From NCBI GenBank assembly GCA_964526835.1, contig CAZGMK010000006.1, positions 62,001 to 126,000 on the forward strand: 64,000 nt of DNA, read 5' to 3'. The stretch comes from DAOSXA01 sp964526835 (lineage in GTDB: Bacteria; Zixibacteria; MSB-5A5; GN15; FEB-12). The position numbers and the translations under genes are program-made. Of the stretch, positions 1-8,104 are shown piece after piece; the stretch's first letter is position 1; every line of letters begins with the position of its first letter. The notes under the pieces were generated by a model. It had not been told where the DNA came from, searched no databases, and saw only the letters and a list, made by a program, of their open reading frames with translations.

Positions 1-40
1 CACGACCGGCTCAGAACCCAATCAGGGAGGTGGCGTATGA
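1..40 (+). CDS. C-terminal end of upstream CDS, probably the ABC transporter ATPase
   Basis: From base 2 an open frame reads to a TGA at 38-40, giving a 12-residue tail (TTGSEPNQGGGV). The stop overlaps the next ATG at 37 as ATGA, as is usual between genes of one operon. GldF/GldG-type membrane proteins are normally preceded by their GldA-type ATPase, so that is the likely identity. Too little is visible to confirm it; the assignment rests on context only. Confidence 0.35.
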   Translation, partial: TTGSEPNQGGGV

Positions 41-2703
41 GGCTGAACATGCATCTCATCTGGGTGCTGTGTCGGCGCGACTTGCTGGCCTATTTCTCCA
101 GTCCCTCCGGGTATGTCTTCATAACCCTCTTCATCTTCCTTAGCGCCGCCGCTGCTTTCTGGCAGGAGAGGTTCTTTCTAAACAACCTGGCCAACCTTGA
201 TCAGCTCAACGCCTTCTTTCCGGTCCTGCTGATGTTCTTCGTCCCGGCCCTGACCATGGGGGCGTGGGCCGATGAACGCAAGGCGGGCACCGACGAGCTG
301 CTGCTTACGCTGCCGGCTACCGATATCGAAGTGGCTCTCGGCAAGTACTTCTCGGTTCTGGGTATCTACACAATCTCGCTGGTGCTGTCGCTTAGCCATG
401 TGATTGTGTTGTTCTGGCTGGGCAGACCTGATATCGGTCTGCTGTTTTCAAACTACGTCGGTTACTGGCTTTTGGGGGCCGCCTTGCTGGCAGTCGGCAT
501 GCTGGCTTCGCTATTGACCACCAATGCCACCGTCGCCTTCATCCTGGCGGCTGTCTTCTGCGCCTTCTTTGTGTTTGTCAATTCGGCTCAATGGAATGTC
601 AGCGACTGGCTCCGCAATACAGTCGGCGGGCTGGGTGTCTGGGATTACTTCAACGACTTCGCCCGCGGTGTGATTAGTTTCAAGGGCCTTCTGTACTTCG
701 TCTCCCTGGCCTGCGTGATGTTGTACCTGAACATAGTACTTCTGGGTCGTCGACACTGGCCGCAGGAGGCCGGCGGATACAAATTCTGGGTTCACAACCT
801 GGTTCGAGCCGTGGCCGTGATCGTGGCCGTGATCAGCGTGAACGTCATCCTCGGACGTCCCAGTCTGCGACTGGATGCTACGGCCGAGGGGCTGCATTCG
901 CTGTCCGAAGAGTCCGAGAAGCTCATTGAGGGTCTGTCCGATGATCGGCCGGTTCTGGTGCAGGCCTTCATAAGTCCTCAGGTACCCCGGGAGTATGTAC
1001 AGACACGCGCTAACCTGGTCAGCAAGCTGCGGGAAATCGCAGCGGTTGCGGGCGACAAGGTCCAGGTTACTATCTATGATACCGAGCCTTTTTCTGACGA
1101 AGCCCGCGATGCCCGCGAGAAGTTCGGAATCGTGCCCAGGACCGTCACCCAGACAGCCACCGCCGGCACCGGGCCAGAGCAGGTCTTCCTCGGCGTCGCT
1201 CTCACCAGCGGTGTCAATGAGGAAGTGATTCCATTTTTCGATCGAGGTCTTCCGGTAGAGTACGAATTGCTGCGCAGTCTGCGCGTTGCGGCGCGGTCGG
1301 AGCGCCGGACAGTCGGGGTTCTGGAGACGCCGGCAAAGGTCTTCGGGGGATTCGACTTCCAGACCATGGGCAGCAACCCGTCGTGGTCTATCGTGCGCGA
1401 ATTGCAGAAGCAGTACGAAGTCGTTCGGGTCAACCCCGGCGAGCCGATCCCGCGCGACCTCGACGGCCTCCTCGTGGTGTTGCCTTCCGGTCTGACTCAG
1501 GCTGAGATGGACCATCTGTCGGAGTACATCCTCGCCGGTGGGCCGACTCTGCTCCTGGTGGATCCGCTTCCGGTTGTCGATGTCGCACTGTCGCCTCTGA
1601 TTCCGCGTGACGCCCAGCGGAACCCTTTCCAGCAAAACCAGCCCGAGCAAGAGCCCAAGGGTGACATCAACGCCTTCATGACCAAGCTGGGCGTCAACTG
1701 GAACCCCTCCCAGATTGTCTGGGACACTTACAACCCGCACCCCGGCCTGCAGCATCTTCAGCCGGAGATCGTGTTTATCGGCGAAGGCAACAAGACCGCG
1801 GATGCATTCAATAGTATGAACCTGGTCAGCTCAGGTTTGCAGGAGCTGGTCATGCTCTATCCCGGCGCGCTGAACAAGATGTACGACGGCAAATATGAGT
1901 TTCAGGCGCTGATGCGTACTGGAAGGATATCAGGTATTTCGCCGTTTCAACAGGTAGTCCGTCCCGGATTCCTGGGAATGGGCTTCCAGCTCAACAGCAA
2001 TATCCGAAGAGTTCCAACCGGAGAGATATACACGACAGCCGCGCGGGTCTTCGGACAAGCCGCGTCGGAGGAAGAGGGCGGTGAACCGGCTGAGGTCAAC
2101 GCCATCATTGTCGCCGACATAGACTTCATCTCGGAGCAGTTCTTCCTCATTCGACAGCAGGGGATCCAGGATCTGAATCTGGACAATGTCACGTTCTTTC
2201 TGAATTGCATGGATTATTTGATCGGGGATCGCGCTTTTGTGAAGCTGCGCAAGAAACGGGTCAGCCACCGTACCCTTACTGCCGTCGAGCGACAAACCCA
2301 CGAGTTCATTGAGCAGCGTATGGAAGAAGAACGCCAGGCCGAGGAGGAGGCCTCGAAGGCTTTGGCCGAAGCACAGAATCGGCTCGACGAGAAAGTCGCG
2401 GCGGTGCGGAATCGCGATGACCTCGATGACCGCACCAAGACCATAATGGCCCAGAATCTGCAGGAGGCCGAGAATCGCCGGCTGGAGGCCCTGAGGGCCA
2501 ATATTGCGGCCTCGACCGAGGCGAAGGTCCTCGCGAGCAAGGAGCGAATGGAGCGGGCGGTTCGCGGAATACAATCGCGCATTAAGACCGCGGCTGTAAT
2601 GTTGCCGCCGATCCCTGTTCTGGTCGTGGGCATCGTCATCTTTGTCCGACGTCGTCAGCGTGAACGTGAGGGCGCCGCAGCTGCCCGGAGACTCAGGAGC
2701 TAA
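37..2703 (+). CDS. GldF-GldG-like fusion: ABC-2 permease joined to GldG-type extracytoplasmic domain
   Basis: 888 residues. Residues ~1-235 form an ABC-2/GldF-like permease with about six membrane segments. A further segment (~245-265) leads into a GldG-like ABC_transp_aux domain (~270-740) that would face the periplasm. A charged, Glu/Ala-rich coiled coil (~755-840) and a last membrane helix (~850-870) close the protein. A strong ribosome site (AGGGAGG, 24-30) supports the ATG at 37. GldF and GldG are separate genes in gliding Bacteroidetes; here they are one polypeptide. The DUF4340 gene follows 3 bases later, a common partner. The transported substrate is unknown and gliding should not be assumed from these genes. 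The fold assignment is confident, the function is not. Confidence 0.85.
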   Translation: MRLNMHLIWVLCRRDLLAYFSSPSGYVFITLFIFLSAAAAFWQERFFLNNLANLDQLNAFFPVLLMFFVPALTMGAWADERKAGTDELLLTLPATDIEVALGKYFSVLGIYTISLVLSLSHVIVLFWLGRPDIGLLFSNYVGYWLLGAALLAVGMLASLLTTNATVAFILAAVFCAFFVFVNSAQWNVSDWLRNTVGGLGVWDYFNDFARGVISFKGLLYFVSLACVMLYLNIVLLGRRHWPQEAGGYKFWVHNLVRAVAVIVAVISVNVILGRPSLRLDATAEGLHSLSEESEKLIEGLSDDRPVLVQAFISPQVPREYVQTRANLVSKLREIAAVAGDKVQVTIYDTEPFSDEARDAREKFGIVPRTVTQTATAGTGPEQVFLGVALTSGVNEEVIPFFDRGLPVEYELLRSLRVAARSERRTVGVLETPAKVFGGFDFQTMGSNPSWSIVRELQKQYEVVRVNPGEPIPRDLDGLLVVLPSGLTQAEMDHLSEYILAGGPTLLLVDPLPVVDVALSPLIPRDAQRNPFQQNQPEQEPKGDINAFMTKLGVNWNPSQIVWDTYNPHPGLQHLQPEIVFIGEGNKTADAFNSMNLVSSGLQELVMLYPGALNKMYDGKYEFQALMRTGRISGISPFQQVVRPGFLGMGFQLNSNIRRVPTGEIYTTAARVFGQAASEEEGGEPAEVNAIIVADIDFISEQFFLIRQQGIQDLNLDNVTFFLNCMDYLIGDRAFVKLRKKRVSHRTLTAVERQTHEFIEQRMEEERQAEEEASKALAEAQNRLDEKVAAVRNRDDLDDRTKTIMAQNLQEAENRRLEALRANIAASTEAKVLASKERMERAVRGIQSRIKTAAVMLPPIPVLVVGIVIFVRRRQREREGAAAARRLRS

Positions 2704-2706
2704 GCC

Positions 2707-4044
2707 ATGAACGAAAACAAACGAACTCTGGCCTATGCAGGTGTGGCGGTGGTTCTGGCCGTTCTTGCCGTCATTGTCGCCCCGAAACGGATCACTTCCG
2801 ACGCCTTCCTTGATCAGGGGGAGTTGTTCTATCCCCGTTTCACCGATCCCAATGAGGCCCTGACGCTCGAAGTGATCGAGTATGACAAAGAAACGGGTTC
2901 GGCGGCGCCGTTCAAGGTCACATTCAAAGATGGACTCTGGCGCATCCCCTCGCACTACGACTACCCGGCCGATGCCGAAGAACACTTGGCGCAAGCGGCC
3001 GCCGGCCTGATCGGTCTTGAGAAGGACGATTACCGTGGAAACAGCGCCTCCGCGCTGGAGAGCTTCGGGCTGATCGATCCGACCGACCAAACCGCCGGAC
3101 TTGCCGGGCGCGGCACCCGCGTTACCATCAAAGGACAGGGTGACATCGTGTTGGCCGATTTCATCATCGGCAACGAAGTAGAAGGCAAGTCGGGATTCCG
3201 GTTTGTGAGAGTCCCCAGTTCCAATCGCGTCTATGCCACCAGGGTGGATGTCGATCTTTCGACCCGCTTCCGCGACTGGATCGACACCGATTTGCTCCAG
3301 GTGGCCAGGCACAAGATAAACACGATAGTCATTAAGGACTATTCGATTAACGAACGGACCCGCAGCATCGATCAGCGCGATGAGATCACTCTTGTCAAAC
3401 AGGAGGATGGTTCCTGGACAGTTCCCGGTATGGGCAGCGGCAAAATGGTCGATACGACGGTGATGCGGATGATGCTTAACACGCTGGACAGCCTCCTGAT
3501 TGTCGGCGTACGCCCCAAGCCGTCCGGGCTGTCGGCCAGCCTCAAGACCGACGAGGAGGGCCAGGGCATTTCGCAATCCGATGCTCTCTCTCTTCAAAGC
3601 AGGGGATTCTATTTCGACAGGGACGGTCGCCTGCTCTCGAACGAGGGAGAGATGCGGGTGATGACCGACGACGGCATAATGTACACACTTCGTTTCGGTG
3701 AAGTGGTGTTAGGCAGCGATGAAGACGAAGACGAGGGTAGGACGGCCTCGGAGAACCGCTTCCTGTTTGTTTCCGCCGACTTCGAGCCAAGCCTGCTGCC
3801 CGAACCGCCCAAGCCGAACGACACCTCATACGTGGGTAAGCCGGACTCCCTGCTGACCGAACAGGACAAGGAGAACCGACGGATCAAGAAAGCCCACGAT
3901 CGCTGGAAAGGCGATGTTCTACTGGGGCAGAATCTGGCCAGGGAACTCAACGATCGCTTCGCCGACTGGTACTACATAATCTCGTCAGACAGTTATGACA
4001 AACTTCGGCGGAGCCGCGCCGATCTGGTGGTGAATAGAAAGTAG
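2707..4044 (+). CDS. DUF4340 domain protein
   Basis: 445 residues. One N-terminal membrane helix (~8-24) is followed by an extracytoplasmic region with the DUF4340 pattern: repeated beta-rich modules with 'DGLWRIPSHYDYPAD' (~75-90) and 'DGSWTVPG' (~235-243). It starts 3 bases after the GldF-GldG fusion and is surely co-transcribed. DUF4340 proteins commonly sit beside GldG-type ABC systems and are thought to be an accessory part of that exporter; the biochemical role is unknown. A Glu/Asp-rich stretch lies near residues 338-346. The gene ends before a GC-rich stem-loop at 4070-4097 that separates it from the convergent respiratory operon. Confidence 0.8.
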   Translation: MNENKRTLAYAGVAVVLAVLAVIVAPKRITSDAFLDQGELFYPRFTDPNEALTLEVIEYDKETGSAAPFKVTFKDGLWRIPSHYDYPADAEEHLAQAAAGLIGLEKDDYRGNSASALESFGLIDPTDQTAGLAGRGTRVTIKGQGDIVLADFIIGNEVEGKSGFRFVRVPSSNRVYATRVDVDLSTRFRDWIDTDLLQVARHKINTIVIKDYSINERTRSIDQRDEITLVKQEDGSWTVPGMGSGKMVDTTVMRMMLNTLDSLLIVGVRPKPSGLSASLKTDEEGQGISQSDALSLQSRGFYFDRDGRLLSNEGEMRVMTDDGIMYTLRFGEVVLGSDEDEDEGRTASENRFLFVSADFEPSLLPEPPKPNDTSYVGKPDSLLTEQDKENRRIKKAHDRWKGDVLLGQNLARELNDRFADWYYIISSDSYDKLRRSRADLVVNRK

Positions 4045-4069
4045 CCGGCGGCGGCAATCTTCATAGACG

Positions 4070-4097
4070 GCGGGCGGACCCGAGTGGATCCGCCCGC
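4070..4097. terminator. GC-rich stem-loop between convergent genes
   Basis: A perfect 9-bp inverted repeat (GCGGGCGGA / TCCGCCCGC) with a 10-base loop sits between the convergent stops at 4044 and 4121. No T-run follows on either strand, so intrinsic termination is only a likely reading; it may act as a bidirectional transcript end. Confidence 0.5.
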
Positions 4098-4120
4098 TGC
4101 TCATAAGACGATCACTGAGA

Positions 4121-4909
4121 CTACGAACTCGGCTCCTGAAGCGAGCGCAGGGCCCGTATGATATCGGCTGGTTCGGCGCGTTTGCGATAATCGGCGTCCA
4201 GGAATGCCCACCGGATGACGCCGTCGCGGTCGATCACGTAGGTTGCGGCCAGCGGCAATCGGCAAGAGGCATCGGCGTTATAGGCGCTGAGGCTCAGCCG
4301 CTCCTGGTATACCCGGCACAAGTCCGTCGGCAGGGTATAGACAAGCCCCATATCCTCAGCCACGCGGTTGCCCACATCACTGAGGACAAAGTAGTCCAGA
4401 CTGTCGCGTTCGGCAGTGGCAATTGAGCTGTCCGGGACCTGCGGGCTTACGGCCACCAGCTCGGCCCCAAGACGCCCGATCTCCGGCAGGATATCCTGGT
4501 AAGCCAGCAGTTGCAGATTACAGTATGGGCACCAGCCACCTCGGTAAAAGGTCAGCACGACGGGACCCGTATCCAACAGCCTTCGTATTTGTGTGAACTC
4601 TTCATCGACATTCTTCAATCCGAACATGGGGATCGTATCGCCGACAGTCAGAGCTCTTTCGATCACGCCTGACTGGCGTACTGAATCCAGTCCTGCCCCG
4701 AACAGGTCGATCATTTCGGTTGGAGCGGTTTGCGCGAATTCATCGGCGCGGGCGTCGAGTCGCGCCTGAAGTGTCTGCACGGTGGCGGAAGCTCCAGGGG
4801 CCGAATCTCCCGTCTGCTTTGAATCCTGTTCGGAACCCGAGCAGCCGACAACAGCCACCGCGATAAGCAGAGTCAGCCCGACTGTCGAGCTCTTAATGTA
4901 TGGAGACAT
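4121..4909 (-). CDS. peroxiredoxin-like (AhpC/TSA, redoxin) lipoprotein
   Basis: 262 residues from the ATG at 4909; the frame stays open to 4933, but a ribosome site (AAAGGGAA) lies just upstream of 4909. The N-terminus is a lipoprotein signal (hydrophobic run ending VAVVGC). The core is a thioredoxin-fold redoxin with 'FYRGGWCPYCNLQ', where the C-x-x-C pair is the expected redox centre, followed by 'VAVSPQ' and a late 'VIDRDGVIRWAF'. Proteins of this type reduce peroxides or act as thiol oxidoreductases; the substrate cannot be told from sequence. It is the last gene downstream of the caa3/ACIII operon, 81 bases after DUF420, so it may protect or mature the respiratory enzymes. That link is inferred from position. 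Confidence 0.8.
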   Translation of the reverse strand: MSPYIKSSTVGLTLLIAVAVVGCSGSEQDSKQTGDSAPGASATVQTLQARLDARADEFAQTAPTEMIDLFGAGLDSVRQSGVIERALTVGDTIPMFGLKNVDEEFTQIRRLLDTGPVVLTFYRGGWCPYCNLQLLAYQDILPEIGRLGAELVAVSPQVPDSSIATAERDSLDYFVLSDVGNRVAEDMGLVYTLPTDLCRVYQERLSLSAYNADASCRLPLAATYVIDRDGVIRWAFLDADYRKRAEPADIIRALRSLQEPSS

Positions 4910-4990
4910 AATCCATTCCCTTTCGTCCATCAATGTGTCAATGCATTGCTCACCGGTTGCTGAACCGGGATTGCCTTCGGATCGTTCCCC

Positions 4991-5407
4991 TCAACCACGG
5001 CCATGGAGCATCATGTAAACGATCAGCCCGCTGACGGAGACAAACATCCACACCGGCCAGACCCGGCGCGCCAGCCTGCGATGTTTTTCGAACCGGCTTC
5101 TCAAGGCGTACCAGACGAGGACCAGGACAAACGGAACCATGACCGCCGCCAGGATGATATGCGGAACGAGAACGGCAAAGTAGATGTATCTGCTGAAATC
5201 CTGGTGGGGATACGGAACCGAGCCCACTTCGGAGTGATATATCAGGTAGCTGGTCAGAAAAGCCGCCGATACTACCAGGGCCATCAACATGGTTCGCTTA
5301 TGTTCGACGACCCTGCCGCTCCTGATGTGGCGGTAGCCTATTATCAGCAGAACGGCCGCCACCAGATTCAGGAAAGCATTGAGGGCAGGCAGATCGGAGG
5401 TATTCAT
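4991..5407 (-). CDS. DUF420 membrane protein
   Basis: 138 residues with four predicted membrane helices. The central 'SYLIYHSEVGSVPYP' and 'YFAVLVPHIILAAVMVPFVL' segments, with conserved His residues, match the DUF420 family (CtaM-like), which often accompanies aa3/caa3 oxidase genes and is linked to oxidase assembly. Its start overlaps the stop of the SCO gene (ATGA, 5404-5407), so the two are translationally coupled. The assembly role is inferred from family and context. Confidence 0.85.
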   Translation of the reverse strand: MNTSDLPALNAFLNLVAAVLLIIGYRHIRSGRVVEHKRTMLMALVVSAAFLTSYLIYHSEVGSVPYPHQDFSRYIYFAVLVPHIILAAVMVPFVLVLVWYALRSRFEKHRRLARRVWPVWMFVSVSGLIVYMMLHGRG

Positions 5408-6012
5408 GGCATTGAACGCGCGAGTTCGCGAACCCGCTGCTTCATGATTTCGACCTGGGCGTCATCGAGGGCATCGTGGTAACTGCGGATTCGTCCCTCG
5501 TGGTCGACTACTGCGATCTTTGTGGTATGGTTGCCCGGCAGGTTCTCGGCCGGTAACATGAAACCCTCCTCGCACAACCGCACGACGCTGTCCATGGGGG
5601 AGCGAACGAACTTCCAGGTCTGGTAGTCGGCGCCCAGCGAATCGGCGTAAGCCTTCAGCGCCGGTATGGAATCATGCTCCGGGTCGACCGAGATCATGAC
5701 GAACTGAATCAGCTCCGAGTGCCGGTAAAGCTGCTGCAACTCGGTCATTACCCTCGCGATAATTGGGCACGGTCCTTTGCAGCGGGTGAAACCGAAGTAC
5801 ACCAGGTTGATGCGCCCCAGCATGCTTTCTCGCCCGAATGGCTGCCCTTCCTGATCCATGAATTGGAAATCCGGAACGATACCATAGACCGGCATTGCCC
5901 GGCGGGAGAACTCAGCCCTGTTCACGACCAGAAGAGCCAATAATGCCAGCAGGATCATAGCCGCTATGATCAGCAGGAAGAGACGCGGCAGAATGCGCGG
6001 GTTGTTGGTCAT
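5404..6012 (-). CDS. SCO1/SenC copper chaperone (with ctaA)
   Basis: 202 residues. One N-terminal membrane anchor (~10-30) leads to a periplasmic thioredoxin fold. The copper ligands are visible: C78 and C82 in 'CKGPC', and H162 in 'GNHTTK'. SCO proteins deliver copper to, or reduce, the CuA site of oxidase subunit II. The open frame runs upstream to 6738 but that part lies inside ctaA; the ATG at 6012 overlaps the ctaA stop (ATGA) and begins exactly before the membrane anchor, so it is the start. This is one of two SCO genes in the operon. Confidence 0.9.
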   Translation of the reverse strand: MTNNPRILPRLFLLIIAAMILLALLALLVVNRAEFSRRAMPVYGIVPDFQFMDQEGQPFGRESMLGRINLVYFGFTRCKGPCPIIARVMTELQQLYRHSELIQFVMISVDPEHDSIPALKAYADSLGADYQTWKFVRSPMDSVVRLCEEGFMLPAENLPGNHTTKIAVVDHEGRIRSYHDALDDAQVEIMKQRVRELARSMP

Positions 6013-6956
6013 ACCGTCTCCTTCGTGGGTTTGATCAAGGCCAACAGCATTAGCACGAGGCCGGCGATCATCGAGGCAATCCACATGTGCATCACCTGAA
6101 CCACGGCTGGAATACCGACTACAAACAGGACCAGACCCAGGATCACTTGTATGAGCGCCAGACCGGCCAGTGCCCAGGCCCCCTGGCTCACCAGCGGGTC
6201 GACCTGGGCCAACCGGTTGGCCGCCATCAGCCCGACCAGCCAGCAACCGACAGCAACGAAAACGCCCAGGAGGGTGTGTATCCATCCCACCAGACCCATG
6301 CGGGCTATCAATTCCACATCCGACAGGAGCGGGAATCGCCGGGCCAGAATCTCGAGAGACTCCCTGACCTGGGTGCCAAGGATTACCTGGATCATGACGA
6401 ACACCCACAGCACAAAGACCGACAAGCGCGGGCTTACGGGACAGACGATGCCGGTGACCTTCGGGTGCTCCAGCCGATAGGCCCGCACCGTCAAGTAGAC
6501 CAATAAGCTGACAATGATCAGGGCCACACCCATGTGAACCGAGACCACCACCGGCTCGAGCTCGGAGGCGACCACGACCGAACCTTGCCAGCCCTGGAAC
6601 GCGGTCAGCAGTGCGGCGGCGATCGCCGGCCAGAGGATGCGGGGGTACGCTCGCATGCGAATCAACGACAACACCGCCAGCCAGGCGATGAGCAGGCCAA
6701 CTCCAACACCGGTCAGGCGATTGAGATACTCGATCCACGCCAGCGTGAAATTGAAGGTGGCCGGGTCAATCTCGGGCGGCAATTGCCCGGCGTGGAGCGG
6801 CGGGATCCAGCGCCCGAAGCACTTCGGCCAATCCGGACAACCCAGACCGGCCCCGGCCACTCGTACCAGCCCACCGATGAAGATCAGCAGGTAGGTCATC
6901 GCGGTGGTCAGCAGCGCCAGGCGGCGGAAATTGGTTATTCCGGCAATCGTGTTCAT
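6009..6956 (-). CDS. ctaA: heme A synthase (COX15/CtaA)
   Basis: 315 residues, eight predicted membrane helices. The N-terminal half has 'GGLVRVAGAGLGCPDWPKCFG', with the paired-Cys loop typical of CtaA, then 'WIEYLNRLTG' and 'VSVHMGVAL', with His residues in place to bind heme; the C-terminal half has 'IHTLLGVF' and 'MHMWIASMIAG'. The enzyme oxidises the methyl group of heme O to give heme A for the oxidase encoded just upstream. It works after the CtaB gene at the head of the operon. A 66-base gap separates it from subunit IV. Confidence 0.92.
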   Translation of the reverse strand: MNTIAGITNFRRLALLTTAMTYLLIFIGGLVRVAGAGLGCPDWPKCFGRWIPPLHAGQLPPEIDPATFNFTLAWIEYLNRLTGVGVGLLIAWLAVLSLIRMRAYPRILWPAIAAALLTAFQGWQGSVVVASELEPVVVSVHMGVALIIVSLLVYLTVRAYRLEHPKVTGIVCPVSPRLSVFVLWVFVMIQVILGTQVRESLEILARRFPLLSDVELIARMGLVGWIHTLLGVFVAVGCWLVGLMAANRLAQVDPLVSQGAWALAGLALIQVILGLVLFVVGIPAVVQVMHMWIASMIAGLVLMLLALIKPTKETV

Positions 6957-7022
6957 ATCATGCTTATCCTACAAGTTGATAGACAGATGCCCGAATGTTA
7001 TCAAGAAAAAAGAGCCGCAGGG

Positions 7023-7451
7023 TTAGTGGCCCGGGGACGCGTTCCGGGTCGACGAAGTGTCCGCCGAGGCGCCGGCGTCGGGAGCGACCGTATCGGCCGG
7101 GTTGGGTCGATAGATAACAGCCTCCTGGCGAATGGGCTTTTCGACCGACTCGTCGATGTCGCCGCGACGTAAGGTGTCGAACATAGTCAGGCCGATGAAG
7201 ACCGCAATGAACACGATACCGATTAGGAAAATGACCATGAACAGGCGATTGTCGTACTTGAGGTGCATGAAGTACAGCGCCACCAAGGCTGCCTTGGTTC
7301 CCGCCAGAGCAAAGGCCGCGACAGCATTCCAGGCTCCCAGGTCGACCTGGGCGATGGCGACTGTCAGCGCGGTAAGCACGAGGAGCGCCGATCCGACCAA
7401 TAGGTAGGTACGCATCGGCAAGACATGACTATGATGTGTCGACTCGGCCAT
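7023..7451 (-). CDS. cytochrome c oxidase subunit IV (small caa3 subunit)
   Basis: 142 residues from the ATG at 7451, which lies 5 bases after the subunit III stop; the open frame extends to 7496 only inside that gene. Three membrane helices (~14-32, 40-60, 70-92) and the motif 'KAALVALYFMHLKYD' mark the prokaryotic subunit IV/CyoD-like family. The tail after the third helix is longer than usual, Pro/Ala/Asp-rich and probably disordered. It stabilises the oxidase core, especially subunit I. Position after subunits II-I-III fits the caa3 gene order. Confidence 0.88.
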   Translation of the reverse strand: MAESTHHSHVLPMRTYLLVGSALLVLTALTVAIAQVDLGAWNAVAAFALAGTKAALVALYFMHLKYDNRLFMVIFLIGIVFIAVFIGLTMFDTLRRGDIDESVEKPIRQEAVIYRPNPADTVAPDAGASADTSSTRNASPGH

Positions 7452-7456
7452 ATTCC

Positions 7457-8104
7457 CTAACCTACCAGGTACAGAAGCGGGAAGAGGAAGATCCAAATGA
7501 GGTCAACCAGGTGCCAGTACAGGCCGGTAACTTCGACCGGGGTGTAGTATTCACCGGAGAAGTCGCCGTGCAGGGTCCGGCGCAGCATCCAGGCTATGAC
7601 CGCCATTCCTGCGATTACGTGGAGGCCGTGGAGCCCGGTCATGGTGAAGTAGACACCGAAAAATAGATGCGGGTTAGTGCCCTCGATGCCGGTGAAGGAG
7701 TAGTATTTCCCGGGTAGCTGTCCGAGGTGAAACTTGTGACTGTACTCGATGTACTTCACTACCAGGAAGCCGGCGGCCAATACCAGAGTAGTGACCAGAT
7801 ACATTACGGCGTGATGCCTGTTACTGATCTGGAGAGCGCGAATCGACAACGCCATGGTCACCGAACTGGTGATCAGTATGAACGTATTGATCGTTCCGAG
7901 CTCGACCGAGAGAAACTTGTGGGCGCTATAGAAAATATCGGGATTCCAGGCCCGGTATATCGAGTAGGCGGCGAACAAACCACCGAACAGCAGGATTTCG
8001 GTAAGCAGGAATATCCACATGCCCATCCTGGAGGCATCCTGTTGCTGCTGAACGTCATGGAAGTGGTGGGCCAGATGCGAGGGATGCGAGTCCGAGGCGC
8101 TCAT
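7457..8104 (-). CDS. cytochrome c oxidase subunit III
   Basis: 215 residues, five membrane helices, the short form found in caa3 and bo3 oxidases. Typical motifs are 'MGMWIFLLTEILLFGGLFAAY' and, near the end, 'GLHGLHVIAG' and 'VTGLYWHLVDLIWIFLFPLLY'. A His-rich, Gln-rich stretch precedes the first helix. The ATG overlaps the subunit I stop (TGATG at 8102-8106). The subunit lacks redox centres and supports stability and proton uptake of subunit I. Confidence 0.93.
   Translation of the reverse strand: MSASDSHPSHLAHHFHDVQQQQDASRMGMWIFLLTEILLFGGLFAAYSIYRAWNPDIFYSAHKFLSVELGTINTFILITSSVTMALSIRALQISNRHHAVMYLVTTLVLAAGFLVVKYIEYSHKFHLGQLPGKYYSFTGIEGTNPHLFFGVYFTMTGLHGLHVIAGMAVIAWMLRRTLHGDFSGEYYTPVEVTGLYWHLVDLIWIFLFPLLYLVG

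Noticed and set aside
1930..3597. 555-codon open frame on the minus strand
   Set aside because: Antisense to the GldF-GldG fusion and the DUF4340 gene; no family resemblance. High GC makes such frames common.
6013..6738. N-terminal extension of the SCO1 frame
   Set aside because: The extra 242 codons lie within ctaA in another frame and read as arbitrary sequence; the ATG at 6012 overlaps the ctaA stop and starts just before the membrane anchor.
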